A stretch of 64,000 bases of DNA from Anatilimnocola floriformis. GTDB lineage: Bacteria; Planctomycetota; Planctomycetia; Pirellulales; Pirellulaceae. The number at the start of each line of letters is the position of its first letter. Within the stretch, counting starts at the first letter, position 1. The notes under the pieces are model-generated. The model did not search any database, was not told the DNA's origin, and was given only the letters and a program-made list of their open reading frames with translations. The translations under genes and the position numbers were made by a program. Location: contig NZ_JAMLFW010000002.1 in NCBI RefSeq assembly GCF_024256385.1, forward strand, positions 1 to 64,000, written 5' to 3'. This document shows positions 53,917-62,313 of this stretch, piece by piece.

Positions 53917-54347
53917 GTACGCCCGCGTCCTCGCAACCCAACCGTCGCTTAACAGATGCCGAACTCGAAGCCTATCTCGAGGAGCTGCTCCCCTCCGAAG
54001 CGATGGCAGCGATCGAACACGAGCTGCGCGAGCGGCCCGAAACACTCCGCCGACTGTCGAACATTCTCGGTCGTCGCGAAGCGGGCGTACACAGTGTCGG
54101 CGAAATCTGGCGCAAGCATCGCCTGAGCTGCCCCGACCGTCAGCAACTTGGCAGTTACCTGCTCGGCGTGCTCGACAACGACCACGCCAACTACATCCGC
54201 TTTCACCTCGACGAAATCGGTTGCCGCTACTGCCAGGCCAACTACGCCGACCTGCGATCACAGCAGGAAGAAACGCAAGAACTGATCATCACGCGGCGGA
54301 CGAAGTATTTTCAATCGACGGCTGGGCATTTGCGGCACACACCCTGA
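53913..54347 (+). CDS. Soluble anti-sigma-like zinc-binding protein
   Basis: 144 residues, no membrane helix. The first half has LTDAELEAYLEELLPSEAMAAIEHELRE, the usual fold of a zinc-binding anti-sigma domain. The second half has HLDEIGCRYC with His and two Cys close to the HxxxCxxC pattern (here H-x5-C-x2-C). It is coupled to the sigma factor upstream, which it probably binds. The last 17 codons (RRTKYFQSTAGHLRHTP-stop) are repeated after the LRR gene at 56227-56284, which is discussed in the findings. Confidence 0.72.
   Translation: MSTPASSQPNRRLTDAELEAYLEELLPSEAMAAIEHELRERPETLRRLSNILGRREAGVHSVGEIWRKHRLSCPDRQQLGSYLLGVLDNDHANYIRFHLDEIGCRYCQANYADLRSQQEETQELIITRRTKYFQSTAGHLRHTP
54290..54347 (+). 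repeat. Direct repeat, copy 1 (end of anti-sigma-like gene)
   Basis: 58 bases that encode the last codons of the anti-sigma-like gene. It matches copy 2 at 56227-56284 at 53 of 58 positions, counted by eye. The direct repeat flanks the LRR lipoprotein gene. Confidence 0.8.
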
Positions 54348-54561
54348 CCTGCATCTTCACAAACCAGCCGATGCTCAAGCAAGCCGTGCGTCGGATGGCG
54401 AAAGTGCTCAATAATAAGAGTGATACGCGGGCCGCGGTGATTTCCTAGCAAGGCAAACTTCTTAGTAGCATCCGATCCTTAAAGGCGCGCCATATATCGC
54501 CGCCAACGGATGTTTTTTATAATCCAGCGCACGATTCTTTTCGTTGTGCTCTGGAGGCTCT

Positions 54562-56226
54562 ATGTCTCTGCGTTCCTATTCTGTCCAGGCGATTTTCTTC
54601 GCAGCTGTATTGAGCGCTGGTTGTACGTCCAGTGAACCGGCCGCACCCACCGCGACGAATGTTCCGTCTCAAGTGGAACACAAACCACCTGTGGCTGAGC
54701 CGGTGAATCCAGAGTCAGTCCCCGAACCGTCAGCACCTACTGTCGTTCCGAAGCCGGAACCCGCCCCCAAACCAGCAGCCGACCTCTCCGGCGATATGGA
54801 CACGGTGCAGGCCTTAAAAAAGCTCGAAGTGAGTTGCGAGCAGCAGCCTGAAGGGTGGAAGATCGAGCTTCCTTACGGAGCCAAAGTCGATCCTTTGCTC
54901 GACATGATTCAGAAGCTTTCGTTGGTGAAGAGCTTCGCAGGTCGCGACGTGACCGATGCGCAGTTCACGAAAATCGTTCAGCTGAACGGTTTGCAGGAAC
55001 TGACACTCAGTGGCGAAAACCTCACCGATGCGGGACTCGAGCCGCTCTCCCAGGCTGTCAATCTGAAACGACTCGACCTGCATCGCGCCGAGCAAATCAC
55101 TGCGATGGGCCTCGCCCACGTCGCTAAACTATCGCATTTGGAAGGGTTTGGCCTGGGTTCGACTTCGCATCACGGCGAACTTGGGCCCCTGGATCAATTG
55201 AAGCAGTTGAAGTTCTTGTCAATCGGCAGCGCTTCCTTGACCGACGAGGATCTCGCTTGTCTGGCCAGCATGCCCCATCTGGAAACGCTGCACTTAAACA
55301 TCAACTCTGGAATCAACGGCGAGTGTCTGAAGAATCTAGCCGGTGCAACGCATTTGAAACAACTGTGGTTGCCACTGACCTCCGTGACGGACGAAAGCCT
55401 CGCTCCCCTTGCCAATCTCACCGACCTCGAAGATCTCCATCTCGGATCCGAGCACATCACCGACGCCGGACTCGTCCACATCGCGGGACTCACGAAAATC
55501 AAACGCCTGGATCTAGGGGGCACGCATGTCGCCGGTCCCGGGTTGAAGCACGTGAGCGGAATGAAACAGCTCGAACGAATTGAGTTCGGTTTTCTCGGCT
55601 TTACTGGAGAAGGTTTGCAATATCTGGCGGACAAGCCCGGAATCAAGGAGTTGTACCTGGGTTGGTGCGGAATCACGGATGATGGTTGTGCCGAACTGAA
55701 AAAGCTTCAACAGCTGAAAAAGCTCACGATGCCAAAATACGGGTATCAAGGAAATGATAACGAACAAGCGCCTTGGAAAACTCTCCATCCCGAGAAATTG
55801 ACCGATCGAGGCATGAAACATCTTGGCGATTTAGTCAATTTAGAAAGCCTGGAACTCGCCGGCGGCGGAATTACCGACTCTGGACTTGAGGCACTCTCGA
55901 ACTTGAAGAAACTCCAATATTTGACCTTTGGAGCGCTACCTAACGTGAAAGGACCCGGGTTGGAAGCGCTCAAGGATTTGCCTGAGCTCACCGACCTGAC
56001 GTTGGAACGGACAGGTGTCGATGCCGAAGGTCTTCAACATCTGAATGGTTTACCCAAGCTCGGTACCCTTAAGCTTCCAAGACAAGTGGACGGCAGCGCG
56101 CTCAGCCATGTGTATAAACTAAAGAGTCTGCGCGCCGTTTCGATCTGGAAGGAAGTGACGAAGGAGCAAGAGGAGGAATTCAAGCGCCAGTTGCCAAATG
56201 CGTACGTCCGCCGCGAGATTTACTGA
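54562..56226 (+). CDS. Leucine-rich-repeat lipoprotein
   Basis: 554 residues from the ATG at 54562, supported by GGAGG 5 bases upstream. A lipobox (LSAGCTSS, Cys near residue 21) is followed by a Pro-rich linker to about 70. Then come about 15 leucine-rich repeats of the LTDAGLEPLSQ type (ENLTDAGLEPL, ASLTDEDLACLASMPHLETL, GGITDSGLEALSNLKKLQYL), the cysteine-poor GALA/RI-like class. The stop is at the start of the second direct repeat. Function unknown; lipid-anchored LRR proteins are common in planctomycetes and may bind other proteins. Confidence 0.85.
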   Translation: MSLRSYSVQAIFFAAVLSAGCTSSEPAAPTATNVPSQVEHKPPVAEPVNPESVPEPSAPTVVPKPEPAPKPAADLSGDMDTVQALKKLEVSCEQQPEGWKIELPYGAKVDPLLDMIQKLSLVKSFAGRDVTDAQFTKIVQLNGLQELTLSGENLTDAGLEPLSQAVNLKRLDLHRAEQITAMGLAHVAKLSHLEGFGLGSTSHHGELGPLDQLKQLKFLSIGSASLTDEDLACLASMPHLETLHLNINSGINGECLKNLAGATHLKQLWLPLTSVTDESLAPLANLTDLEDLHLGSEHITDAGLVHIAGLTKIKRLDLGGTHVAGPGLKHVSGMKQLERIEFGFLGFTGEGLQYLADKPGIKELYLGWCGITDDGCAELKKLQQLKKLTMPKYGYQGNDNEQAPWKTLHPEKLTDRGMKHLGDLVNLESLELAGGGITDSGLEALSNLKKLQYLTFGALPNVKGPGLEALKDLPELTDLTLERTGVDAEGLQHLNGLPKLGTLKLPRQVDGSALSHVYKLKSLRAVSIWKEVTKEQEEEFKRQLPNAYVRREIY

Positions 56227-56284
56227 CACGCGGCGGACGAAGTATTTTCAATCGACGGCGGGACACTTGCGGCACACACCGTAA
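56227..56284 (+). repeat. Direct repeat, copy 2
   Basis: 58 bases nearly identical to 54290-54347, including the reading frame and a stop (CACACACCGTAA against CACACACCCTGA in copy 1). It begins directly after the TGA of the LRR gene. It is followed 25 bases later by the 56310 repeat. Confidence 0.8.
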
Positions 56285-56309
56285 CGATGCCGTGGCGAAG
56301 ACGTGGTCG

Positions 56310-56455
56310 TTGGCAACGTGCGGCAGCACAATTCGCGACCGCGGTGATGCACTCGGGGTCCAGGCCAACTTCGCTTCTTTTTATGCTGCCGCACGTCCGT
56401 GAATCGCGCGTCCTCTCGCACTTCCCCATCGCCTCACGGCTCGGGCTACCTGAAG
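56310..56455. repeat. DinB-associated repeat, copy 1
   Basis: TTGGCAACGTGCGGCAGCAC starts it and CTCACGGCTCGGGCTACCTG ends it. An internal inverted pair CGTGCGGCAGCA and TGCTGCCGCACG (56317-56328 and 56384-56395) makes a long stem. Copy 2 (61607-61766) shares the left block, the AACTTCGCTTCTT..GCACGT block and the right block, in the same order. Its right end is 19 bases from the stop codon of the DinB gene at 56474. Confidence 0.75.
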
Positions 56456-56473
56456 AGGGAACGCTCAAGCGCG

Positions 56474-56974
56474 CTACTCATCTCCCGACGGCCCATACAT
56501 TCCCGGCACCGGCACGTCATTCAGTCGGAAGTAAACCGTCAGGATCGCGCGGTGATGAATCAAATGGTTCATCACAAACGTCCGCACCACCGCCGCTCGC
56601 GGCATCGTGAGAATCGTCTGACCGGCTGACTTCAGCGACCAAGCCACGCCCAGGTCTTCATCCTTCACGGTCTGAATGGCTGTGCGCGCTTCGGCGACGT
56701 TCTTATCAAAGAAGGCCAGCAGTTCTTGCCGCGTGCGATACGTAGGAGTGCGATAGGGTTCGCCGCCGACGGGCGAGACGTCCCACTCGGTGAACTGCAA
56801 CGAACCGGCGACCCAGCCAGGAATTTCGGCGATGTGGTTCGCGTTCCAACCGATCGTGTGCGATTTGGGATGGCACTTCCAATCCCATTTATCTTCGGGA
56901 ACGCGCTCCAGCACCTTGCGCGTGCTGGCCATTTCGGCATCGAACTCAGGAAGCAAAACGTCGGCGTAAGACAT
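56474..56974 (-). CDS. DinB-family protein
   Basis: 166 residues with the DinB/YfiT four-helix pattern: LPEFDAEMASTRKVLERVPEDKWDWKCHPKSHTIGWNANHIAEIP with the first His of the metal site, and RTFVMNHLIHHRAILTVYF with the other two. DinB-like proteins bind metal and several are thiol transferases (bacillithiol or mycothiol). The rest of the protein looks unlike the second DinB at 61801. Confidence 0.85.
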   Translation of the reverse strand: MSYADVLLPEFDAEMASTRKVLERVPEDKWDWKCHPKSHTIGWNANHIAEIPGWVAGSLQFTEWDVSPVGGEPYRTPTYRTRQELLAFFDKNVAEARTAIQTVKDEDLGVAWSLKSAGQTILTMPRAAVVRTFVMNHLIHHRAILTVYFRLNDVPVPGMYGPSGDE

Positions 56975-57149
56975 GATCGACCTCGCGAGAAGAAATGAAC
57001 GTTGATCGCGCGGGACAATCTATACAAACGTCCATTTTCGTACAAGCCCCGCGATGCTGGGGTGCGGCTGACGTTGGTCTCGGCCGCGAGTTACAATAAC
57101 GTTCCCCTTCCGCATCCAACCTCTCATTCTGATCGCCAGGAGTTGATTC

Positions 57150-58436
57150 ATGGCTCGTCATTCTGTTTCTCGTCGCTCCTTCCTCGCCGCGTCGGCCGCT
57201 GCGATGGCGTCGACGATGGCTTGTCCGCTGTTTGTGCCGCGCAGCGCTTGGGGCGCGAATGAACGAGTTGTCACGGGGCACATTGGTCTCGGCGGACAGG
57301 GCCGCGGCAATCTCGGGCCGTTCATCAGCAATTGCGCGGGCATCTGCGATGTCGACAAAGACAACGCTGCCAAGGCCGCCAAGATGGTGGAAGACAAAGG
57401 TGGCAAGTGCGAGGTCTATGGCGACTATCGCAAGATGCTCGAGCGAAAAGACATCGACGCCGTCGTGATCTCGACGCCCGATCACTGGCACGCCTTGACG
57501 ACGATTCATGCTTGCGAAGCGGGTAAGGATGTCTACTGCGAAAAGCCGCTCACGCTCACCGTAGCCGAAGGTCGCAAGATGGTCGAAGCCGCTCGCAAGT
57601 ACAAGCGCGTGGTGCAAACCGGTTCGCAGCAGCGAAGCAGCAAGGAATTTCACCAGGCCTGCACGCTCGTTCGCAACGGCCACATCGGCAAGGTGCACAC
57701 GGTGCTCGTCGGCTTGCCGAAGTCGAACCATCCGGGCGAACCGGTGGCCGACAGCGATCCGCCGCCGCAGCTCGATTACGAAATGTGGCTCGGCCCAGCT
57801 CCGTATCGGCCGTACAACTCCAAGCGAGTGCACTACAATTTCCGCTTCTTCTGGGATTACTCGGGCGGCCAAATGACCAACTGGGGGGCTCACCACATCG
57901 ACATTGCCCAGTGGGGCCTCGGCATGGATGACACCGGCCCGGTCGAGTTCGAAGGAACCGCCAGCTTCCATCCGATGAAGTGGCATGAAGTGAGCGAAAC
58001 CTGCCGCGTGACTTGCACCTATGCGAACGGCGTGAAGATGATCGTCACGCAAGGAAAGTACGACTACAACGGCAAGGACATCGCCGGCGGCACGACCTTC
58101 ATCGGTGACAAGGGTCAGGTGTGGGTCAACCGCGGCAAGATCGAAGCCAGCAATCCCGAGTTGCTCAAGCTCGACCTCGCGTCGATGGAAACCAAGCTCT
58201 ACAAGAGCCCCGGCCATCACAAGGATTTCGTGGCTTGCATCGCCTCGCGCAACAACCCGATCTGCGATGTCGAAATCGGCCACCGCACTGCCACCGTCTG
58301 CCATCTTGCCAATGCGACGACTCGCCTCGGCAAGAAATTGAAATGGGATCCAGTGGCTGAAAAGGTCGACGATGCCGATGCTGCCGCGATTCTCAGTCGG
58401 CCGTATCGCTCGCCGTGGAAGTTGCAGTTGTCGTAG
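57150..58436 (+). CDS. Tat-exported Gfo/Idh/MocA-family oxidoreductase
   Basis: 428 residues. A Tat signal (VSRRSFLAASAAAM) precedes the Rossmann domain with GLGGQGRG, CDVDKD and the EKP motif (CEKPLTLTVAEG). The second domain carries FFWDYSGGQMTNWGAHHIDIAQWGLG, typical of the secreted planctomycete subgroup. Such enzymes probably act on sugars in the periplasm using a tightly bound NAD(P). The substrate is not evident. Confidence 0.9.
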   Translation: MARHSVSRRSFLAASAAAMASTMACPLFVPRSAWGANERVVTGHIGLGGQGRGNLGPFISNCAGICDVDKDNAAKAAKMVEDKGGKCEVYGDYRKMLERKDIDAVVISTPDHWHALTTIHACEAGKDVYCEKPLTLTVAEGRKMVEAARKYKRVVQTGSQQRSSKEFHQACTLVRNGHIGKVHTVLVGLPKSNHPGEPVADSDPPPQLDYEMWLGPAPYRPYNSKRVHYNFRFFWDYSGGQMTNWGAHHIDIAQWGLGMDDTGPVEFEGTASFHPMKWHEVSETCRVTCTYANGVKMIVTQGKYDYNGKDIAGGTTFIGDKGQVWVNRGKIEASNPELLKLDLASMETKLYKSPGHHKDFVACIASRNNPICDVEIGHRTATVCHLANATTRLGKKLKWDPVAEKVDDADAAAILSRPYRSPWKLQLS

Positions 58437-58461
58437 AAACACACAACGGCAATGAGTTTCA

Positions 58462-58485
58462 GTCGCTGGCACATTTGCCAGCGAC
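58462..58485. terminator. Hairpin between convergent genes
   Basis: GTCGCTGGCA (58462-58471) pairs with TGCCAGCGAC (58476-58485) across a 4-base loop. It lies between the convergent oxidoreductase gene and the gene at 58494. No T-run on either side. Confidence 0.5.
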
Positions 58486-58493
58486 GCATCTGG

Positions 58494-59048
58494 CTAGAGC
58501 AATTCCGCGAGCTGTGTCTCTTCGGTGATCTCGTCCTCGTCGCAGCCGGTCATTTCAACGAGGTGCTGGACTACGATCTTCTTGATCAGCTCGTGCGTGA
58601 GCGGAATTCCCGACAGCCGGCTGAAATACTTGGGGTTCTTCCAGAGTAACTGCTGAGCCAGTTCGCCCACCGTCTTTGCTATGGGCACGCGGCCAAAGAG
58701 ACAGCGCGCGATGACCAACCGAATGCCCCACACCACCAGCCCGCCGCAGAGAACAACAGCCAGATCTTGCAGCGGTAGGCCGTTCCAAATCGAGGCTAGC
58801 AACAGCACGATCGAAACGCCTGTGATCAGCCAGAACTGATACCACGAGAGAAACAGCGGCGGCACTCGCAGGCCGCGGTGACGAAACTCGGCGAAGAGTT
58901 GCCATGGGCTCACTGCCTCGGGCAACTCGGTCAGCCGCAGTTCGGCGGGAAACGCCCAGCCCGCGGAATCGCGGCGGCCCAGCATTTCGGCCAACTGTCG
59001 TTGCAACCATTGCAAGGCAAACTGCTCAAGCGAATGTGCGTCAGCCAT
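58494..59048 (-). CDS. Uncharacterised protein with two membrane helices and ACP-like tail
   Basis: About 184 residues from the ATG at 59048 (another ATG lies 3 codons upstream). Two membrane helices (FWLITGVSIVLLLASIWNGL and LAVVLCGGLVVWGIRLVI) lie in the middle. The C-terminus (ELIKKIVVQHLVEMTGCDEDEITEETQLAELL) looks like the helical half of an acyl carrier protein, but there is no DSL serine, so it cannot carry a phosphopantetheine in the usual way. Function unknown. Confidence 0.62.
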   Translation of the reverse strand: MADAHSLEQFALQWLQRQLAEMLGRRDSAGWAFPAELRLTELPEAVSPWQLFAEFRHRGLRVPPLFLSWYQFWLITGVSIVLLLASIWNGLPLQDLAVVLCGGLVVWGIRLVIARCLFGRVPIAKTVGELAQQLLWKNPKYFSRLSGIPLTHELIKKIVVQHLVEMTGCDEDEITEETQLAELL

Positions 59049-59326
59049 CGGTTTCAAATCTCCTGCCTTCGATTCTCGACTGCCAGCCGGTCCGCTGGCA
59101 AGCAGCTGTATCGCAGGTTACTTTTCGCACGAACTTTGTTGCAGACCGCGCCCGTTTCGTGCCGCGGCCAAACCTGGCGCATATCCGCCACCAATCCACC
59201 CATCAAAAAATCTTGATTATTGCCTCGGCGATGCGATATGATCGGAAATGGCCCAGTTTGCCTCGCGCGACTGTGCCCCTTTCCCACCTCGCCTGCGGGC
59301 TTACCAATCCCCTTGGAGTCCTCCCC

Positions 59327-60610
59327 ATGCTCAAGCTTCGTCTTGCCGATCCAAATCTCTCGGGGCACTCGAACTATTGCGACGGCGTTTCGCGCCGCAG
59401 CTTTTTGCAACTCGGGGCTCTCACCATGGGCGGGCTGACGCTCAGCCAGCTCTATCAAGCCGAAGCGGCGGCCGGCGTGGGATCGTCGAACAAAGCCATC
59501 ATCAACGTCCACCTCAGCGGCGGTCCGTCGCACCAGGACATGTTTGATCTCAAGCCCGATGCGGCTGCCGAATTCCGCGGCGAGTTCCGGCCGATCTCGA
59601 CGAACGTTTCGGGCATGGATATCTGCGAGCATTTCCCGCTGCTGGCGACCATGGCCGATAAGTTCGCCGTCATCCGTTCGATCATCGGCTCAACCGGCGC
59701 GCACAGCAACTATCAAACGCATTCGGCCTACGACGAACGCGATCTGCGAAACGCCGGTGGTCGCCCCGCGCTCGGCAGCGTGGTTTCGAAACTGCAGGGC
59801 GCCAGCGAGAGTGGCGCTCCGGCCTTCATCTCGTATGACGGCGGTCATCCCGGTTATCTCGGCGCCGTTCACAAGCCATATCAGCCGATGGGCGGCAGCT
59901 TGAATCTGAGCGACAAGCTGACCAGCGCTCGCCTCGACGAGCGCACGAACCTGCTCGGCCAGCTCGATACCATTCGTCGCGATATCGATGGCGGCGGCCA
60001 GATGGCGGCGCTCGATTCGTTCACGCAGCGGGCCGTGAATGTCGTGACCAGCGGCGCGGTCGCCGATGCTCTCGATTCGAATAAGACCAGCCAGCGCGAT
60101 CGCGATCGTTACGGCAAGGAAGGGACTTCGTTCCTGCGAGCTCGCCGCCTGGTCGAAGCGGGCGTACGCGTGGTGTCGATGAACTGGGGTGGTTGGGATA
60201 CGCATTCGGATAACTTCACTTCGCTCAAACGGCAGCTGCCCAACATGGACCGCGGCCTGAGTTCGCTGCTCATCGATCTGTCGGAGCGCGGCCTCGATAA
60301 GGATGTGACGGTTGTCGTGTGGGGTGAGTTCGGTCGTTCGCCGCGGATCACTTCCAACGGTGGCCGCGATCACTGGCCGCAAGTCATGATGGCCTTCCTC
60401 GCCGGCGGCGGCATGAAGCTCGGTCAAATGATCGGCACCACAACCAAGAACGCCGAAACCGCCAAGGACCGCCCGGTTCATTTCCAGGAGGTCTTCGCCA
60501 CGCTCTATCGCAACTTGGGCATCGATGTGCGCAGCGCGCAGTTGGTCGACACCGCCGGCCGGCCGCAGTATCTGCTCGACAAGCGGGACGTCATCAGCGA
60601 ATTGGTTTAG
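59327..60610 (+). CDS. Tat-exported DUF1501 protein
   Basis: 427 residues from the ATG at 59327. The frame is open to the left but the extra residues are random. A Tat signal (GVSRRSFLQLGALTMGG) is followed by the DUF1501 pattern: INVHLSGGPSHQDMFDLKPDA, IRSIIGSTGAHSNYQTHSAYD, NWGGWDTHSDNF and VVVWGEFGRSPRITSNGGRDHWPQ. It belongs to the alkaline-phosphatase-like/sulfatase-like fold group and is usually encoded beside a DUF1549/DUF1553 gene. That partner is not adjacent here; one such gene lies far away at 1341. Confidence 0.9.
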   Translation: MLKLRLADPNLSGHSNYCDGVSRRSFLQLGALTMGGLTLSQLYQAEAAAGVGSSNKAIINVHLSGGPSHQDMFDLKPDAAAEFRGEFRPISTNVSGMDICEHFPLLATMADKFAVIRSIIGSTGAHSNYQTHSAYDERDLRNAGGRPALGSVVSKLQGASESGAPAFISYDGGHPGYLGAVHKPYQPMGGSLNLSDKLTSARLDERTNLLGQLDTIRRDIDGGGQMAALDSFTQRAVNVVTSGAVADALDSNKTSQRDRDRYGKEGTSFLRARRLVEAGVRVVSMNWGGWDTHSDNFTSLKRQLPNMDRGLSSLLIDLSERGLDKDVTVVVWGEFGRSPRITSNGGRDHWPQVMMAFLAGGGMKLGQMIGTTTKNAETAKDRPVHFQEVFATLYRNLGIDVRSAQLVDTAGRPQYLLDKRDVISELV

Positions 60611-60653
60611 CTCGATCTATTCGGCGATCGTCTCGATCCGCCGCGATGAACCG

Positions 60654-61433
60654 CTAACTCGTTTGAAAAAACGCGGCCCGCTTCGCCCCTTTGGAGGCCA
60701 GCGGCCGCTTCTTGCCGCTCGACTGAACAGGGCGCGCCACATCAACTTCCGCGGCCGTGCGCTGCATCCGCTCCTCGACCCAATTCATCATGGCCACAGC
60801 CTTTGCGCTGCCCGGAGCCGGAATATCCTTATCGTCCATCGGCTGTTCAACGGCCGGCGGTGAACAGGCCTCTTTCGGTGGGTTCACAGGCTCGTGCGCG
60901 TTCGTTTCAGCCGCGGGTCCGTTTGTTTCAGCCGCGGGCGCTGCCTTTCTCGGGGCGCTGCTGTCCAAGTGAGGATCCAGCTTCGGCTCGGGCAACTCGG
61001 TCAGGAGCATGGCAAACCGGCTGGCCGCTTGTAGGTAACGAAGATCGCCAAAGCCCATGCGTGTGGTGGTGCAGCCCGTCTTTTGACTGTGCGGCTGGCG
61101 GACGATTTTCTGCGCCCCCACCGAGCGGTGAAAACAAAGCAGCGCCTCGCCATAGAGATAGTTGATCCGCTCCGCGGCGAGCAGTTTGGCGGCAAAGACC
61201 TGCCGCTGCGTTTCTTCTTCGGTCGGCAACGGCGCCGTTTCCACGATCAAGCGCGACAGCCGCGCCACAATCTGGCAAACCCGCGTCTGCGAAATGCCGA
61301 ACTCCTTCGCCGTCACATGCGTCGACCAGTGAGCCACCTTCACAAACCGATAGATGGCCCAATCGCGCTCGCTGGGCTGCTGCCCACCCTGCAGAACTTC
61401 ACTCGCCTGTTCGCCCCTCGTCGCCGTGCTCAA
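60654..61433 (-). CDS. HTH-domain hypothetical protein with peptide duplication
   Basis: 259 residues. Residues 25-65 (RDWAIYRFVKVAHWSTHVTAKEFGISQTRVCQIVARLSRLI) form a helix-turn-helix like those of sigma region 4 or resolvase tails. The central part is helical. The C-terminal third is Pro/Ala/Glu-rich with a doubled peptide PAAETNGPAAETNAHEP, and ends with a basic SGKKRPLASKGAKRAAFFQTS. A DNA-binding role is likely. It may be related to planctomycete mobile-element-linked proteins, but I do not recognise the family. Confidence 0.6.
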   Translation of the reverse strand: MSTATRGEQASEVLQGGQQPSERDWAIYRFVKVAHWSTHVTAKEFGISQTRVCQIVARLSRLIVETAPLPTEEETQRQVFAAKLLAAERINYLYGEALLCFHRSVGAQKIVRQPHSQKTGCTTTRMGFGDLRYLQAASRFAMLLTELPEPKLDPHLDSSAPRKAAPAAETNGPAAETNAHEPVNPPKEACSPPAVEQPMDDKDIPAPGSAKAVAMMNWVEERMQRTAAEVDVARPVQSSGKKRPLASKGAKRAAFFQTS

Positions 61434-61800
61434 TAACCTTGCTCCTGGTCAGGATGAAGAAGATTCTCACCCCTGATTAAAGAACAGTGCGTGGACAACT
61501 CTGGTCCGGATTTTGGTGATCTTCTAACGACTGATTGCTAAGTTTGCAGCGAATCCAGAAAGCCCGACGCGTGAGCGGAAGGGAGAACCGCTAGTGCAAC
61601 CAACCATTGGCAACGTGCGGCAGCACCAAAATGGTGGAGCGGCGAGCGAGCGCAAATCGGTGCGCAAAAATCAGAATCCAACTCGCTTCTTATTGTGCTA
61701 CCGCACGTTGTTGGACCTAAAGTCCACTCGCCCAAACCTTCGGCTCACGCCTCGGGCTACCTGAAGCGTTGAGGCGTTGAGGAAGCGACCCAAGATATCG
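61434..61800. other. Intergenic region holding a repeat
   Basis: No gene seen in 61434-61606. From 61607 the DinB-associated repeat (copy 2) fills the region up to 61766. The DinB gene ends at 61801. Confidence 0.6.
61607..61766. repeat. DinB-associated repeat, copy 2
   Basis: It starts TTGGCAACGTGCGGCAGCAC and ends CTCACGCCTCGGGCTACCTG, like copy 1 at 56310. The middle stem-pair GTGCGG..CCGCAC is kept (61615-61620 and 61701-61706), and ACTCGCTTCTTATTGTGCTA corresponds to ACTTCGCTTCTTTTTATGCT in copy 1. Its right end is 35 bases from the DinB stop codon, in the same orientation relative to that gene as copy 1. Confidence 0.75.
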
Positions 61801-62283
61801 TCAGCTCAATCCGAGCGCTTGGCGCTTCTCGTGAATGAACACGACGTGATGCTCGATGTGCCGCGAGACTCGCTCGAGCAACTGCTCGAGCGTGAGCGGA
61901 CCGGCTTCCGAATGAATGCCGCGGCGGGCGAGGGCCGAGTCATCGAGCGTGCGCAGAATGCTCGTCATGTGGCGGCGGAGGAGATCGATGAGCTGCAGTT
62001 GCTCATCGAAATTGCGTTGCTCGTAGGCCAGGCGGGGAATGTATTGTTGCTCGTCACGCCCCGGCAACGATGGATCGGTTTCGGCAATCACGACGGCCAA
62101 TCGATCGACGCCGATCACTTCGAAATCGGCGATGTGCGCGACAACCTCCAGCGTGCTCCACTTGCCAGCCACCGGCCGCGCGGCGACTTGCTCGCGCGTC
62201 ATGCCGCTGACGGCCCGCTTCAGCAGCTCGGCCCCCGCTGCATAACGATCGATGAGCGGGGTGATTTTTTGGTTATCTGCCAC
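61801..62283 (-). CDS. DinB-family protein
   Basis: 160 residues with the DinB metal-binding pattern: GKWSTLEVVAHIADFEVIGVDRL with the first His, then LEQLLERVSRHIEHHVVFIHEKRQAL with two His late. It belongs to the DinB/DUF664-like branch (REQVAARPVAGKWS). It differs from the DinB at 56474, so the two are not recent copies of one gene. Confidence 0.85.
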   Translation of the reverse strand: MADNQKITPLIDRYAAGAELLKRAVSGMTREQVAARPVAGKWSTLEVVAHIADFEVIGVDRLAVVIAETDPSLPGRDEQQYIPRLAYEQRNFDEQLQLIDLLRRHMTSILRTLDDSALARRGIHSEAGPLTLEQLLERVSRHIEHHVVFIHEKRQALGLS

Positions 62284-62313
62284 GAATGTTTCACTATGAA
62301 TCTGGTTCGAAAA

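Noticed and set aside
53263-54261. 332-codon minus-strand frame
   Set aside because: Antisense to the sigma factor and anti-sigma-like genes.
56946-58472. 508-codon minus-strand frame over the Gfo/Idh gene
   Set aside because: Antisense shadow of the oxidoreductase at 57150-58436; no domain is recognisable.
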